Below are positions 24,486 to 32,046 of a stretch of 39,154 nucleotides of DNA, in pieces. Both the position numbers and the translations under genes were made by a program. The DNA comes from an uncultured Bacteroidales bacterium (GTDB lineage: Bacteria; Bacteroidota; Bacteroidia; Bacteroidales; UBA932): positions 1-39,154 of the forward strand of contig ONOH01000018.1 in the NCBI GenBank assembly GCA_900319405.1. The letters are read 5' to 3'. Under the pieces are notes generated by a model, which saw nothing but the letters and a program-made list of their open reading frames with translations, was not told the origin of the DNA and ran no database searches. Position 1 is the first letter of the stretch, and every line of letters starts with the position of its first letter.

Positions 24486-25624
24486 AGGCGACGGGTCAGT
24501 TTGGGAAGGACGTTCTGCATCCAGGCGTGGTAGTCGCCGGAAACGATGTGTTCCCGTGCGGTACGGACCAGATCCAGATAGAAGGCCAGGTTGTGTTCCG
24601 TGGCCACCATGGCGGCAAACATTTCCTTGGCGACGAACAGGTGATGGATATAGGCACGGGTATAGTAATTGTCCACAAACGATGTACCCAGCGGATCCAA
24701 AGGGGTAAAATCATCCGTCCATTTGGCGTTTCTCATATTCATTATGCCGTCCCAGGTAAAAAGCATACCGTTGCGGCCGTTGCGGGTGGGCATCACGCAG
24801 TCGAACATATCGATTCCCCGGGCAATTCCTTCCAGAATGTTGGCGGGCGTTCCCACACCCATCAGGTAACGGGGCTTGTCCTGCGGAAGGAGCGGACAGG
24901 TAACCTCCAGCATCTCGTACATCTTCTCCGCGGGCTCCCCTACCGCCAGGCCGCCTACGGCATAGCCGCCTCGGTTGTCGTTGTCCAGCGCGAGGGCCTG
25001 TTCGACCGCTTGCCGACGAAGATCCGGATAGACACAGCCCTGAATGATGGGAAACATTACCTGCGTGTAACCGTAAAGCGGATCCGTCTGGTCAAAACGC
25101 CTTGCAAAACGATCCAGCCAGCCTTGCGTGAGCTTGAGGGATTTGGCCGCATAGCGGTAATCCGCATCTCCGGGGCAACACTCGTCCAGGGCCATAACGA
25201 TATCGGCACCGATGATACGCTGGGTATCCACGTTGTTCTCCGGTGTAAAGATGTGGCGGCTCCCGTCGATATGGGATGCAAAACGGCAGCCCTCTTCCGT
25301 GAGTTTGCGGATGGGGGCGAGGGAAAACACCTGGAAGCCACCGCTGTCCGTCAGGATGGGCCGGTCCCAGTGCTCGAAACGATGCAATCCGCCGGCCTTA
25401 CGGAGGGTGTCCAGGCCGGGACGCAGATACAGATGATATGTGTGCCCCAGGATAATCTGGGCCTGGATATCCTGCTCCAGATCCCTGTGATATACGCCCT
25501 TGACCGACCCGACCGTCCCCACCGGCATAAAGATGGGGGTTTCAATGGTACCGTGATCCGTACTGATGACGCCGGCACGTGCCTGGGAGGCAGGGTCTGT
25601 GGCGGTGCGTTTGAATTTGAACAT
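24482..25624 (-). CDS. tgt: tRNA-guanine transglycosylase (queuosine pathway), zinc site degenerate
   Basis: 380-aa enzyme exchanging G34 of tRNA Asp/Asn/His/Tyr for preQ1 or queuine. TDSGGFQVFSL (D93), QGCVYPDLR, GGLAVGE and the nucleophile D275 in MFDCVMPTRNGRNG are intact. Where the usual enzyme has the zinc motif CxCxxC, residues 309-320 read LDPLGTSFVDNY with no cysteine; the later His of the zinc site (H344, TEHNL) remains. So catalysis appears preserved but the structural zinc site is lost, something I associate with Bacteroidota TGTs. First gene of the operon. Confidence 0.95.
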   Translation of the reverse strand: MFKFKRTATDPASQARAGVISTDHGTIETPIFMPVGTVGSVKGVYHRDLEQDIQAQIILGHTYHLYLRPGLDTLRKAGGLHRFEHWDRPILTDSGGFQVFSLAPIRKLTEEGCRFASHIDGSRHIFTPENNVDTQRIIGADIVMALDECCPGDADYRYAAKSLKLTQGWLDRFARRFDQTDPLYGYTQVMFPIIQGCVYPDLRRQAVEQALALDNDNRGGYAVGGLAVGEPAEKMYEMLEVTCPLLPQDKPRYLMGVGTPANILEGIARGIDMFDCVMPTRNGRNGMLFTWDGIMNMRNAKWTDDFTPLDPLGTSFVDNYYTRAYIHHLFVAKEMFAAMVATEHNLAFYLDLVRTAREHIVSGDYHAWMQNVLPKLTRRL

Positions 25625-25643
25625 CTAAAATCTTTTCTTACTG

Positions 25644-25651
25644 CAAAAATA
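25644..25651 (-). promoter_or_regulatory. -7 box of the tgt operon
   Basis: TATTTTTG on the minus strand, full TAnnTTTG match, 19 nt before the tgt ATG at 25624. Confidence 0.65.
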
Positions 25652-25663
25652 CGGAATTTTTCG

Positions 25664-25671
25664 TACTTTTG
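25664..25671 (+). promoter_or_regulatory. -7 box of the nucleoside-permease gene
   Basis: TACTTTTG, full TAnnTTTG match, 33 nt before the ATG at 25705. Divergent to the tgt promoter; the two boxes are 12 nt apart, so the polymerases compete for the same DNA. Confidence 0.65.
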
Positions 25672-25704
25672 TGCGATATTGACAATAAATACGCAACAAT
25701 AACT

Positions 25705-27060
25705 ATGCAGATTAGAATCAAACCCATCACCATCAGGCTCATCCTGATGAACTTCCTTCAATATGCCGTATGGGGCGCCTATCTCACCTCCATGGGCGGC
25801 TTTATCGGCTCGGCCGGTATGGGAGAAAAAGTATGGCTGTTCTATGCCTCACAGGGCTTTGTTTCCATCTTCATGCCTGCCCTGATGGGCATCGTGGCCG
25901 ACAAGTGGATCCCCGCCCAAAAGACCCTGGCCATCTGCCACGGACTGGCCGCTTTGTTCATGATTGGCCTGGGGCTTTATGCCATGGGCAACGTAGAAGT
26001 ACTGGAAAGAGTGACCAGGGGCGGCGCCAACGTCCACTATTACTCCACCACGCAGGGCTTCAGCTTTGGCATCTTCTATCTGCTGTACCTTCTCAGTGTC
26101 GCCTTCTATATGCCCACCATCGCCCTTTCCAATGCTGTGGCATACAAATGTCTGGAAACCAGTGGCATGGACACGGTAAAGGATTTCCCTCCCATCCGTG
26201 TATTCGGCACCATCGGCTTTATCTGTGCCATGCTTTTCGTCAATTTCGTGAGGGACCCCAACTTCTTCCGCTTCCAGCATAGTTACTGGCAGTTCTACGC
26301 ATCCGGCTTCCTGGGCATTCTCCTGTGCGCCTACAGCTTCACCCTGCCGCATTGCACCATTAACAGGAAGGCAAGCGAAGGAAGCATCATGGACAAGCTG
26401 GGCCTCTCGGCCTTTAAACTTTTCAAGAGCCGGCAGTTTGCCATTTTCTTCATCTTCTCGATGCTGCTGGGCGCTTCGCTCCAGATTACCAACGGTTACG
26501 CCAACATGTTCATTTCATCGTTCCGCTTGCACCCGGATCCGGCTATTGCCAGCAGTTGGGGCGCGCAGAATGCCAATGCGCTCATTTCCCTGAGCCAAGT
26601 GAGCGAGGTTCTCTGCATCCTCCTGATTCCTTTCTTCATGAAAAAGTTCGGAATTAAGAAAGTGATGCTTATTGCCATGTTCGCCTGGGTGTTCCGCTTT
26701 GGCTTCTTTGGCCTGGGCAACCCCGGAAGCGGCGTTTGGCTATTTGTCCTCAGCTGCATCGTTTACGGCGTAGCCTTTGACTTCTTCAACATTTCCGGCT
26801 CGCTGTATGTGAATGAGAATACGGACAAGAGCATCCAGTCCAGTGCCCAGGGTCTGTTCATGCTCATGACCAACGGCCTTGGCGCCTCTATCGGCACCTG
26901 GGCAGCCGGCCAGGTTGTAAACCTCTACCACGTGGCCGACAGGCTGGAACCCCAGCAGCAGAACTGGCCCACGGTGTGGTACATCTTTGCCGCTTATGCC
27001 CTGGTAGTCGCCATTCTTTTCTGGATTCTGTTCAAGGACCCTCAGAGGAAACGGGCCTAG
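25705..27060 (+). CDS. MFS permease, nucleoside:H+ symporter (NupG-like) family
   Basis: 451-aa, about 12-helix transporter. The ATG at 25705 (MQIRIKPITIRLILMNFLQY) is used because the longer frame to 25669 starts inside the promoter. NFLQYAVWGAYLTSMGGF in helix 1, IVADKWIPAQK after helix 2 and FPPIRVFGTIGFI in the middle are typical of the nucleoside symporter group. Likely imports nucleosides with protons; direct substrate unknown. Its TAG stop and that of the convergent zinc-ribbon gene share the palindrome CTAG. Confidence 0.88.
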   Translation: MQIRIKPITIRLILMNFLQYAVWGAYLTSMGGFIGSAGMGEKVWLFYASQGFVSIFMPALMGIVADKWIPAQKTLAICHGLAALFMIGLGLYAMGNVEVLERVTRGGANVHYYSTTQGFSFGIFYLLYLLSVAFYMPTIALSNAVAYKCLETSGMDTVKDFPPIRVFGTIGFICAMLFVNFVRDPNFFRFQHSYWQFYASGFLGILLCAYSFTLPHCTINRKASEGSIMDKLGLSAFKLFKSRQFAIFFIFSMLLGASLQITNGYANMFISSFRLHPDPAIASSWGAQNANALISLSQVSEVLCILLIPFFMKKFGIKKVMLIAMFAWVFRFGFFGLGNPGSGVWLFVLSCIVYGVAFDFFNISGSLYVNENTDKSIQSSAQGLFMLMTNGLGASIGTWAAGQVVNLYHVADRLEPQQQNWPTVWYIFAAYALVVAILFWILFKDPQRKRA

Positions 27061-27482
27061 AAATAATCCTCTCCTGAAAGATTCTCGTCCGCAGCGTCCT
27101 CTTGAAGGCACTTGCGGACGATTTTTTTAATTTTTGTGGGCGTGAGCTCATAACGGATGTCATAGCAGGCATACTCGTGATGGATGCCTGTTTTTTTGTA
27201 TGAGGTAGAATACTCCAGGTTAAAGCCCAATCCCATAAGGGTGAAGCGGTCCAATGAACGGATTCCCAATTTCAACAGTTTGTCCAGGATGGAGTGATTC
27301 CGTTCCAGAATTCTCATAACCCGCCGGATGACCGGCCGTGCATCAGGGACATTCCGCCGATTGTGCCAACGGTTCTTGCATACAGTGGAACAGTATTTTT
27401 TGTCCACCCGGCCGAAAGGGATAATCTCACCGCAGTTCCGGCACCGTACCGGGTGTCCCATATTTTCAATTCGATAGGTCAT
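27057..27482 (-). CDS. Small zinc-ribbon protein of unknown function
   Basis: 141-aa protein from the ATG at 27482 (MTYRIENMGHPVRC). A treble-clef/ribbon is formed by C14-x2-C17 (CRNCGEI) and C31-x3-C35 with H40 (YCSTVCKNRWH), similar to the short zinc ribbons of DUF2116-like Bacteroidota proteins. The second half is basic (KIKKIVRKCLQ), ending acidic; it may bind nucleic acid. The longer frame to 27680 runs through AT-rich intergenic DNA and is rejected. The terminator of the opposite gene encodes residues near its C-terminus. CATTTTTG at 27501-27508 (minus) is a weak -7 candidate. Confidence 0.65.
   Translation of the reverse strand: MTYRIENMGHPVRCRNCGEIIPFGRVDKKYCSTVCKNRWHNRRNVPDARPVIRRVMRILERNHSILDKLLKLGIRSLDRFTLMGLGFNLEYSTSYKKTGIHHEYACYDIRYELTPTKIKKIVRKCLQEDAADENLSGEDYF
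27086..27128 (+). terminator. Rho-independent terminator of the permease gene
   Basis: CGTCCGCA (27086-27093) pairs perfectly with TGCGGACG (27113-27120), with a small inner stem, followed by A and seven T (27122-27128). It lies 25 nt after the permease stop, entirely within the coding end of the convergent zinc-ribbon gene. Confidence 0.85.
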
Positions 27483-27721
27483 AGTATCTGTTCTTTGGGG
27501 CAAAAATGCAAAATAGGAGCCACTGAAACAAGAATCGTAAACAAAGAAAGAGCAAAAATAGACGTTTCGCTGGAACAACAAAAAACGACAGTCGTAAAAA
27601 ACATCATTATCCCCGCTTATTTTTCTTCTGATACAACGTTCAAAAGAAGAAAAAATCATAAAAAACGTCAATTTCTGCATCCCTGAGGCCGATTACTGCA
27701 GACCGTCAGGATTTCTCTCCC

Positions 27722-27729
27722 TTACTTTG
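27722..27729 (+). promoter_or_regulatory. Candidate -7 box of ssb and the fimbrial operon
   Basis: TTACTTTG, one mismatch to TAnnTTTG, the best candidate on the plus strand in this gap. Predicted start near 27734, leader about 65 nt. Confidence 0.45.
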
Positions 27730-27733
27730 CTGT

Positions 27734-27774
27734 CGGACCGGAGCGGATCAGGCGCGCACCGCCAGGCCGGTCTG
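27734..27774 (+). other. Leader hairpin of the ssb-fimbrial transcript
   Basis: CGGACCGG (27734-27741) pairs with CCGGTCTG (27767-27774, one G-U), with an inner stem GGCG (27751-27754)/CGCC (27760-27763). It would be the very 5' end of the mRNA and might stabilise it. Its right arm is shared with the 9-bp inverted repeat. Confidence 0.5.
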
Positions 27775-27799
27775 CAACAAAAACCAAAAACCAAAGTAT

Positions 27800-28162
27800 A
27801 TGGAGTTCTTGAACAGAATACAATTGCGGGGAGTCGTCGGGAAGGCTGAAGTGACAACCTTCCCCAACGACAGCCGCGTGTGCAATTTTTCCGTCGTGAC
27901 CGAATACGCCGGAGTGGACAAGGAAGGCAATTCCGCCCCCGAGATAACCTGGTTCAATGTGTCGTTCTGGAGCAGAGAGGGTTCTCCCCTGAATCTCTAT
28001 GATGTCCAGAAAGGCCTGTGGGTCGAGGTCACCGGTCGGCTCCGTCTCCGGAAATACGTCAGCCAGTCCGGAGAAGAAAGGGTTTCACCGGATATCATTG
28101 CCAGGACGGTGAAAGTCCTTCCCCGCGAAGAAGAAAGAATGCACGCCCAAAGAGACTATTAG
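27800..28162 (+). CDS. ssb: Single-stranded DNA-binding protein, short paralogue
   Basis: 120-aa OB-fold protein binding single-stranded DNA. MEFLNRIQLRGVVGKAEVT, then FSVVTEYAG, ITWFNVSFW and GLWVEVTGRLRLRKY follow the SSB fold order. It stops after the OB fold with REEERMHAQRDY: the Gly/Gln-rich linker and the acidic tip (DDDIPF-like) that recruits partner proteins are missing, so it is probably not the housekeeping SSB. The next gene, a DUF3575 fimbrial-locus protein, starts 2 nt after its stop, so the two are almost surely co-transcribed. Confidence 0.88.
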   Translation: MEFLNRIQLRGVVGKAEVTTFPNDSRVCNFSVVTEYAGVDKEGNSAPEITWFNVSFWSREGSPLNLYDVQKGLWVEVTGRLRLRKYVSQSGEERVSPDIIARTVKVLPREEERMHAQRDY

Positions 28163-28164
28163 TT

Positions 28165-28725
28165 ATGAAAACCGTCGGAAGAGCCCTTTTGCTCCTTTTA
28201 CTGGTCACCGTGGCTTTGCCGGCAGCCGGACAGCGTTTTTCCGTCAGCACGGACTGCCTGGACTGGCTCACTCTGGGTGCCATCAATGCCGATGCCTCCG
28301 TTTCTGTCAGCCAGAACGTCTCTTTGCACGCGGGCGGGGCCCTGAATCCCTGGACTTTCCGCAAGGATAATCCCGGGAAACAGTTCCAGGCCCGCTTGAT
28401 GACGGTCTGGGGTGGAGTTCGCTGGTGGCCCTGGCACGTCTATTCCGGGTGGTGGGCCGGAGTAGACGCCATTTATCGGGTTTACAACGTGGGAGGCATC
28501 ATCAAACGGGAAACGGAAGAAGCTGAGGCTTACGGAGGAAGATTGTGGGGAGGTTATTCCGTTATGCTGTCCAGCCACTGGAACCTGGATGTGGGAGCGG
28601 GAATCTGGGGCGGATGGAAAGACTATACCGTCTATTCCTGCCCTTCCTGCGGATTCATCCAGGAGAAAGGGGGAAAAGTGTTTGTCCTTCCAGACGCACG
28701 GGTTGCCATACAGCTGATATTTTGA
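28165..28725 (+). CDS. DUF3575-like exported protein of the fimbrial locus
   Basis: 186-aa protein from the ATG at 28165 with a signal peptide (residues 1-22, cleavage after AAG). The mature part is rich in aromatic beta-strands (VRWWPWHVYSGWWAGVDAIY, LWGGYSVMLSSHW, DARVAIQLIF), fitting a small outer-membrane barrel, and ends in a terminal Phe. Members labelled DUF3575 commonly stand at the head of Bacteroidales fimbrial operons. Role in fimbrial assembly is inferred from position. Its stop overlaps the next ATG (TGATG). Confidence 0.75.
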   Translation: MKTVGRALLLLLLVTVALPAAGQRFSVSTDCLDWLTLGAINADASVSVSQNVSLHAGGALNPWTFRKDNPGKQFQARLMTVWGGVRWWPWHVYSGWWAGVDAIYRVYNVGGIIKRETEEAEAYGGRLWGGYSVMLSSHWNLDVGAGIWGGWKDYTVYSCPSCGFIQEKGGKVFVLPDARVAIQLIF

Positions 28726-30755
28726 TGACAATGGAAATGGAAAGAAGACGATGTTATATCGGCTGCCTGGCATCCGTGGCGATGATCTCGGCGTTCCTCT
28801 TTTCCTCTTGCGGGCCAGGCCGGAAAATCGAGGCTGTCCGGCAGCAGGAGCTGTCGGCCGTCCTCGCCCTCTCCCGCAACGAAATCAAGGAGGAACGCGG
28901 AGTCATCGCGGTTACCCGGAGAGATACCCTGACCATCCGTGATTCGGACGGAAAGAGACTCCTTATAATGAAGGCCGTCAAGGACGATGAAACGGGAGAA
29001 ATGGTGGCTACAGATGTCTTGGACGCCGCGGTCATCACCGCCCGTTTCCGGAACGTGGCCGAGCGGCACGGAAAAATCGACCTTCGTTTTGAGATTATCG
29101 TACCTGCCTCCATGCAGGACAGCCACTGGCAACTGCGCTTCCACCCCGATATGTTCATCCTGGAAGATTCGCTGCGACTGGAAAGCGTGTTTGTCACGGG
29201 AGAAGAGTATCGGAAAAAGCAAATCCGGGGCTACGAACTGTATAACCGCTTTCTCTCCAGAATCATCACCGATTCCATGGCTTTCGTCAATCTTCGTAAC
29301 GTCGAAATCTTCATCCAGCGCAACCTGGAGGAGCTTTATCAACTCAAATGCGACTCCAGCTTCGTGTCGGAAGAACGCGCCGCCGCCTTCGAATCCTACT
29401 GGGGACTTCACGAAAAGGAGGTCATCGAACACTATACCAATCGTTTTGCGTGGCGATACAACGAAAAAAGGAAGGAAAGAAAGAGCAGTATGTTTGCGCG
29501 CTACGTCAAATCGCCCATCGTAACGGAAGGAATCCGGCTGGATACCGTCCTTCGAAACTCCGACGGGGATTTCGTGTACCACTATACCCAAACCATCAGC
29601 ACCCGTCCCCGCCTCCGGAAAGTGGACATCGTCCTGTCCGGAGACATCTACGAGGCCGACCAGCGGATCTATTCGATGCAGAGAACACCTCCGCTCACCT
29701 TCTACATCAGTTCCTTGTCGGCCTTTGTGGACGGGACAGAACGCTATCTGTCCCACATCGTGGAACGTCAGGTATCGGCCAATACGGCCTGTTATGTGGA
29801 CTTTGAAACGGGAAAATCGCAAATCAACCCGGAACTGGGCCATAACCGGACGGAACTGGGCCGTATTCGAAGGAATCTTTCCGAATTGCTGGATAAGCAG
29901 CAGTTGGAGATGGACTCGATCGTTATTGCGGCATCAGCTTCCCCGGAGGGTAACGAGAAGGCAAATATTGCCCTTTCCGGGAAAAGGGCTGCTTCCGTCG
30001 CGGACTATTTCGGACAATATATCCGGCATTACCGGGACTCGGTCCGTCGTAACGAAGGGCTGATGTTGACCGTGGATGACAGTGGGCGGGAAAGCTTGTC
30101 CGGAAAAAGCTCTTCTTTCCCCGAAATCCGCTTCCTGTCCCGTTCCAACGGCGAAAACTGGGATTTCCTCTCCTTGCTGGTAGACCAGGATACGCTGCTC
30201 TCCCCTTCCGATGTCCGCTCCTATATGCGGCATCTTTCGGAAGAGGATCCGGACCGACGCGAGACCGCCCTCCAGCGGGAGCCCTATTACCGTTACCTTC
30301 GTGAGAAACTTTACCCTCGTCTGAGAACCGTTCGTTTCGACTTCTATCTGCACCGGAAGGGAATGCTCAAGGATACGGTCCATACCACCGTGCTGGACTC
30401 TGTCTATATGAAAGGAGTCGCTGCACTTCGGGACCGGGACTACCGGAAAGCATTGGATTATCTTCGGGATTACAAAGACTACAATACAGCCATTGCCTAT
30501 GTTTCCCTGGATTACAATGCCTCCGCTATGGCCATTCTTCAGAAGCTGGAACGGACGCCACAGGTAAATTACATGCTGGCTCTGCTGTATGCCCGCAGTG
30601 AGGACGACCAGAATGCCGTTCAATGCTACCTGGACGCCTGCCACGAAGACCGCTCTTTTATTTTTCGGGGAAATCTGGATCCAGAAATCTATACGCTCAT
30701 TCAACGCTACGGACTGAATCAACAGAACGATGAAGAATGGGAGTCCTCGCTTTAG
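28725..30755 (+). CDS. OmpA-domain lipoprotein of the fimbrial locus (DUF3868-type)
   Basis: 676-aa protein from the ATG at 28725 (MTMEMERRRCYIGCL). A lipobox LFSSC puts the lipidated Cys near residue 28. Residues about 80-330 form an unassigned N-domain. Residues 353-460 resemble the OmpA peptidoglycan-binding domain: CYVDFETGKSQINPEL, then DSIVIAASASPEGNEK and LSGKRAASVADYF. The last 110 residues have TPR-like helices (YRKALDYLRDYKDYNTA, YMLALLYARSEDDQNA). Thus it may anchor the fimbrial machine to the cell wall. Similar OmpA/DUF3868 proteins follow DUF3575 in Bacteroides fimbrial operons. Frames starting upstream at 28545 overlap the previous gene and are not used. Confidence 0.78.
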   Translation: MTMEMERRRCYIGCLASVAMISAFLFSSCGPGRKIEAVRQQELSAVLALSRNEIKEERGVIAVTRRDTLTIRDSDGKRLLIMKAVKDDETGEMVATDVLDAAVITARFRNVAERHGKIDLRFEIIVPASMQDSHWQLRFHPDMFILEDSLRLESVFVTGEEYRKKQIRGYELYNRFLSRIITDSMAFVNLRNVEIFIQRNLEELYQLKCDSSFVSEERAAAFESYWGLHEKEVIEHYTNRFAWRYNEKRKERKSSMFARYVKSPIVTEGIRLDTVLRNSDGDFVYHYTQTISTRPRLRKVDIVLSGDIYEADQRIYSMQRTPPLTFYISSLSAFVDGTERYLSHIVERQVSANTACYVDFETGKSQINPELGHNRTELGRIRRNLSELLDKQQLEMDSIVIAASASPEGNEKANIALSGKRAASVADYFGQYIRHYRDSVRRNEGLMLTVDDSGRESLSGKSSSFPEIRFLSRSNGENWDFLSLLVDQDTLLSPSDVRSYMRHLSEEDPDRRETALQREPYYRYLREKLYPRLRTVRFDFYLHRKGMLKDTVHTTVLDSVYMKGVAALRDRDYRKALDYLRDYKDYNTAIAYVSLDYNASAMAILQKLERTPQVNYMLALLYARSEDDQNAVQCYLDACHEDRSFIFRGNLDPEIYTLIQRYGLNQQNDEEWESSL

Positions 30756-30799
30756 ACAGCTATATCTATCAATTCATTTATCATTTAATCAGAAAACGT

Positions 30800-31933
30800 A
30801 TGAAAAAAAAACATTTCATTTCCATCGTTGCCCTTTTGACTGCCATCTGGGCCGTTTCCTGCAACAAGAACCACAGCGATTCCGATTCGCTCCCGGAGCA
30901 ACAGGAGGCCAGTTACGGTAATGTCCGGATCAGCCTCAACACTTCCGGAGAGCAGGCGACAAAGGTCCTCAGTTCCAGTGCTGCCGAAACCCGAATCAAT
31001 TCGGTTCAGGTATTCATCTTCAACAAGGCCAGCGGAAAACGGGAAACAGATCGTTTCGAGAATCTCTCCGGTACCGTCAGCGATTCCTACTCGATGACGC
31101 TGACTTCCCTGACGGGAGAAAAAGTGGTGTGGGCAGTGGTGAATTCTCCCCGAATCACCAATGTCGCCACCTTGGACGCCCTGAAGCAAAAAGTTTCCGA
31201 CCTGGGCGAAAACACGGTCGAAAACCTTCTGATGAGCGGATTCAATGAGAACGTGCTGGTCCGGGAAACCAACAGCAACGTCTCTTCCCAACAAAACGTT
31301 GTCACAGATGCCTCTATCGACGTTTTTCGTTTGGGTGCAAGGATTTCACTGAACGCCGTCACAGTTGATTTCTCCAACACCGACTTGGAAAACGCTACTT
31401 TCACAGTAACCGGTCTTTATCTGAAAAATGTCGTGGGGAAAGTTCGCCTCGACGGCTCGGGCATCGATCTGACCCAGGCAGCAAACTGGTACAATATGAC
31501 CAATCAGGCCGCAGTCACCTCGGCTCCAGCCGCCATCCAGGCCCTCACCAAAGATATGCCCCTGAGCGTAAACTGCAACAGTTCCGGTACGGCGACGGCG
31601 ATAGGCTATTCCTGGTATGTGTATCCGAATGCAACCACGTCAGGGCAGGATACGAATGCCGCAGGAACTTCCGTTCCCAGAGGTACCCGGCTGGTCATCA
31701 AAGCGCATCTTGGAGGCACTTCCGTGGGAGGAGCGCTGAACGAAGACACGTATTATGTTTTTACCATTCCCGAAATCAAACGCAACAACGCCTACAACAT
31801 CACCAGCCTTAAAATCACGATGCGCGGAAAACCCGATGACAACACCGATGAACCTACCAACAGCGGACAGCTAAGCGCTACCATTACGGTTCAGGACTGG
31901 GACAGCAACGAAACCCTGACTTACGAGTTCTAG
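30800..31933 (+). CDS. Major fimbrillin subunit (Mfa1/FimA type)
   Basis: 377-aa lipoprotein pilin. The ATG at 30800 (MKKKHFISIVALLTAIWAVSC) gives a clean signal with lipidated Cys21; the longer frame overlaps the previous gene. Residues about 40-375 show the two-domain beta-sandwich expected of type V pilins: NSVQVFIFNKASG, VVWAVVNSP, LGARISLNAV, FTIPEIKRNNAYNITSLKI, and the C-terminal strand ATITVQDWDSNETLTYEF. In P. gingivalis such pilins are lipidated, exported, then cleaved by an Arg protease so a donor strand can be exchanged. Expected to be the most abundant product of the operon. The tRNA-like element follows 34 nt after the stop. Confidence 0.88.
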   Translation: MKKKHFISIVALLTAIWAVSCNKNHSDSDSLPEQQEASYGNVRISLNTSGEQATKVLSSSAAETRINSVQVFIFNKASGKRETDRFENLSGTVSDSYSMTLTSLTGEKVVWAVVNSPRITNVATLDALKQKVSDLGENTVENLLMSGFNENVLVRETNSNVSSQQNVVTDASIDVFRLGARISLNAVTVDFSNTDLENATFTVTGLYLKNVVGKVRLDGSGIDLTQAANWYNMTNQAAVTSAPAAIQALTKDMPLSVNCNSSGTATAIGYSWYVYPNATTSGQDTNAAGTSVPRGTRLVIKAHLGGTSVGGALNEDTYYVFTIPEIKRNNAYNITSLKITMRGKPDDNTDEPTNSGQLSATITVQDWDSNETLTYEF

Positions 31934-31967
31934 TTCTACCGGGACCGCTTATCGCCCGACCGGGAAC

Positions 31968-32029
31968 GAGGGGAAAGTACAGGGACAGGCTCTTTCGGGC
32001 ACCGGGTTCGATTCCCGGTCCCCTCGCCA
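31968..32029 (+). ncRNA. tRNA-like element (acceptor stem, T-arm and CCA) in the fimbrial operon
   Basis: GAGGGGA (31968-31974) pairs perfectly with TCCCCTC (32019-32025), followed by G and CCA (32027-32029). A perfect T-arm, CCGGG-TTCGATT-CCCGG (32002-32018), precedes it directly. Only 27 nt lie between acceptor and T-arm, whereas D-arm, anticodon arm and variable loop need about 41, so it is not a normal tRNA. It may be a truncated tRNA pseudogene, an attachment-site scar, or a functional tRNA mimic for RNase P/Z processing. Repeated ACCGGG at 31938, 31959 and 32001 allows competing folds. Confidence 0.65.
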
Positions 32030-32046
32030 GAAAAACGCGCAAAATT

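Larger units (their letters stand above)
27697..27776. repeat. 9-bp inverted repeat around the fimbrial/ssb promoter
   Basis: TGCAGACCG at 27697-27705 is repeated inverted as CGGTCTGCA at 27768-27776. The 62-bp spacer contains the candidate -7 box. Beyond nine bases the two sides diverge quickly. Confidence 0.6.
27483..27799. other. Intergenic regulatory region upstream of ssb and the fimbrial operon
   Basis: No gene is seen in these 317 bp. The left 180 bp are AT-rich with several A-tracts (27580-27585, 27596-27601, 27650-27657, 27660-27665) that may bend the DNA. The right 100 bp are GC-rich and contain a near-consensus -7 box, a 9-bp inverted repeat around it and a stable leader hairpin. 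Confidence 0.6.

Noticed and set aside
31934-32046. Normal tRNA gene
   Set aside because: Only 27 nt lie between acceptor and T-arm, no D-arm or anticodon arm with a 7-nt loop can be drawn, and no other 5' acceptor complementary to TCCCCTC is present.
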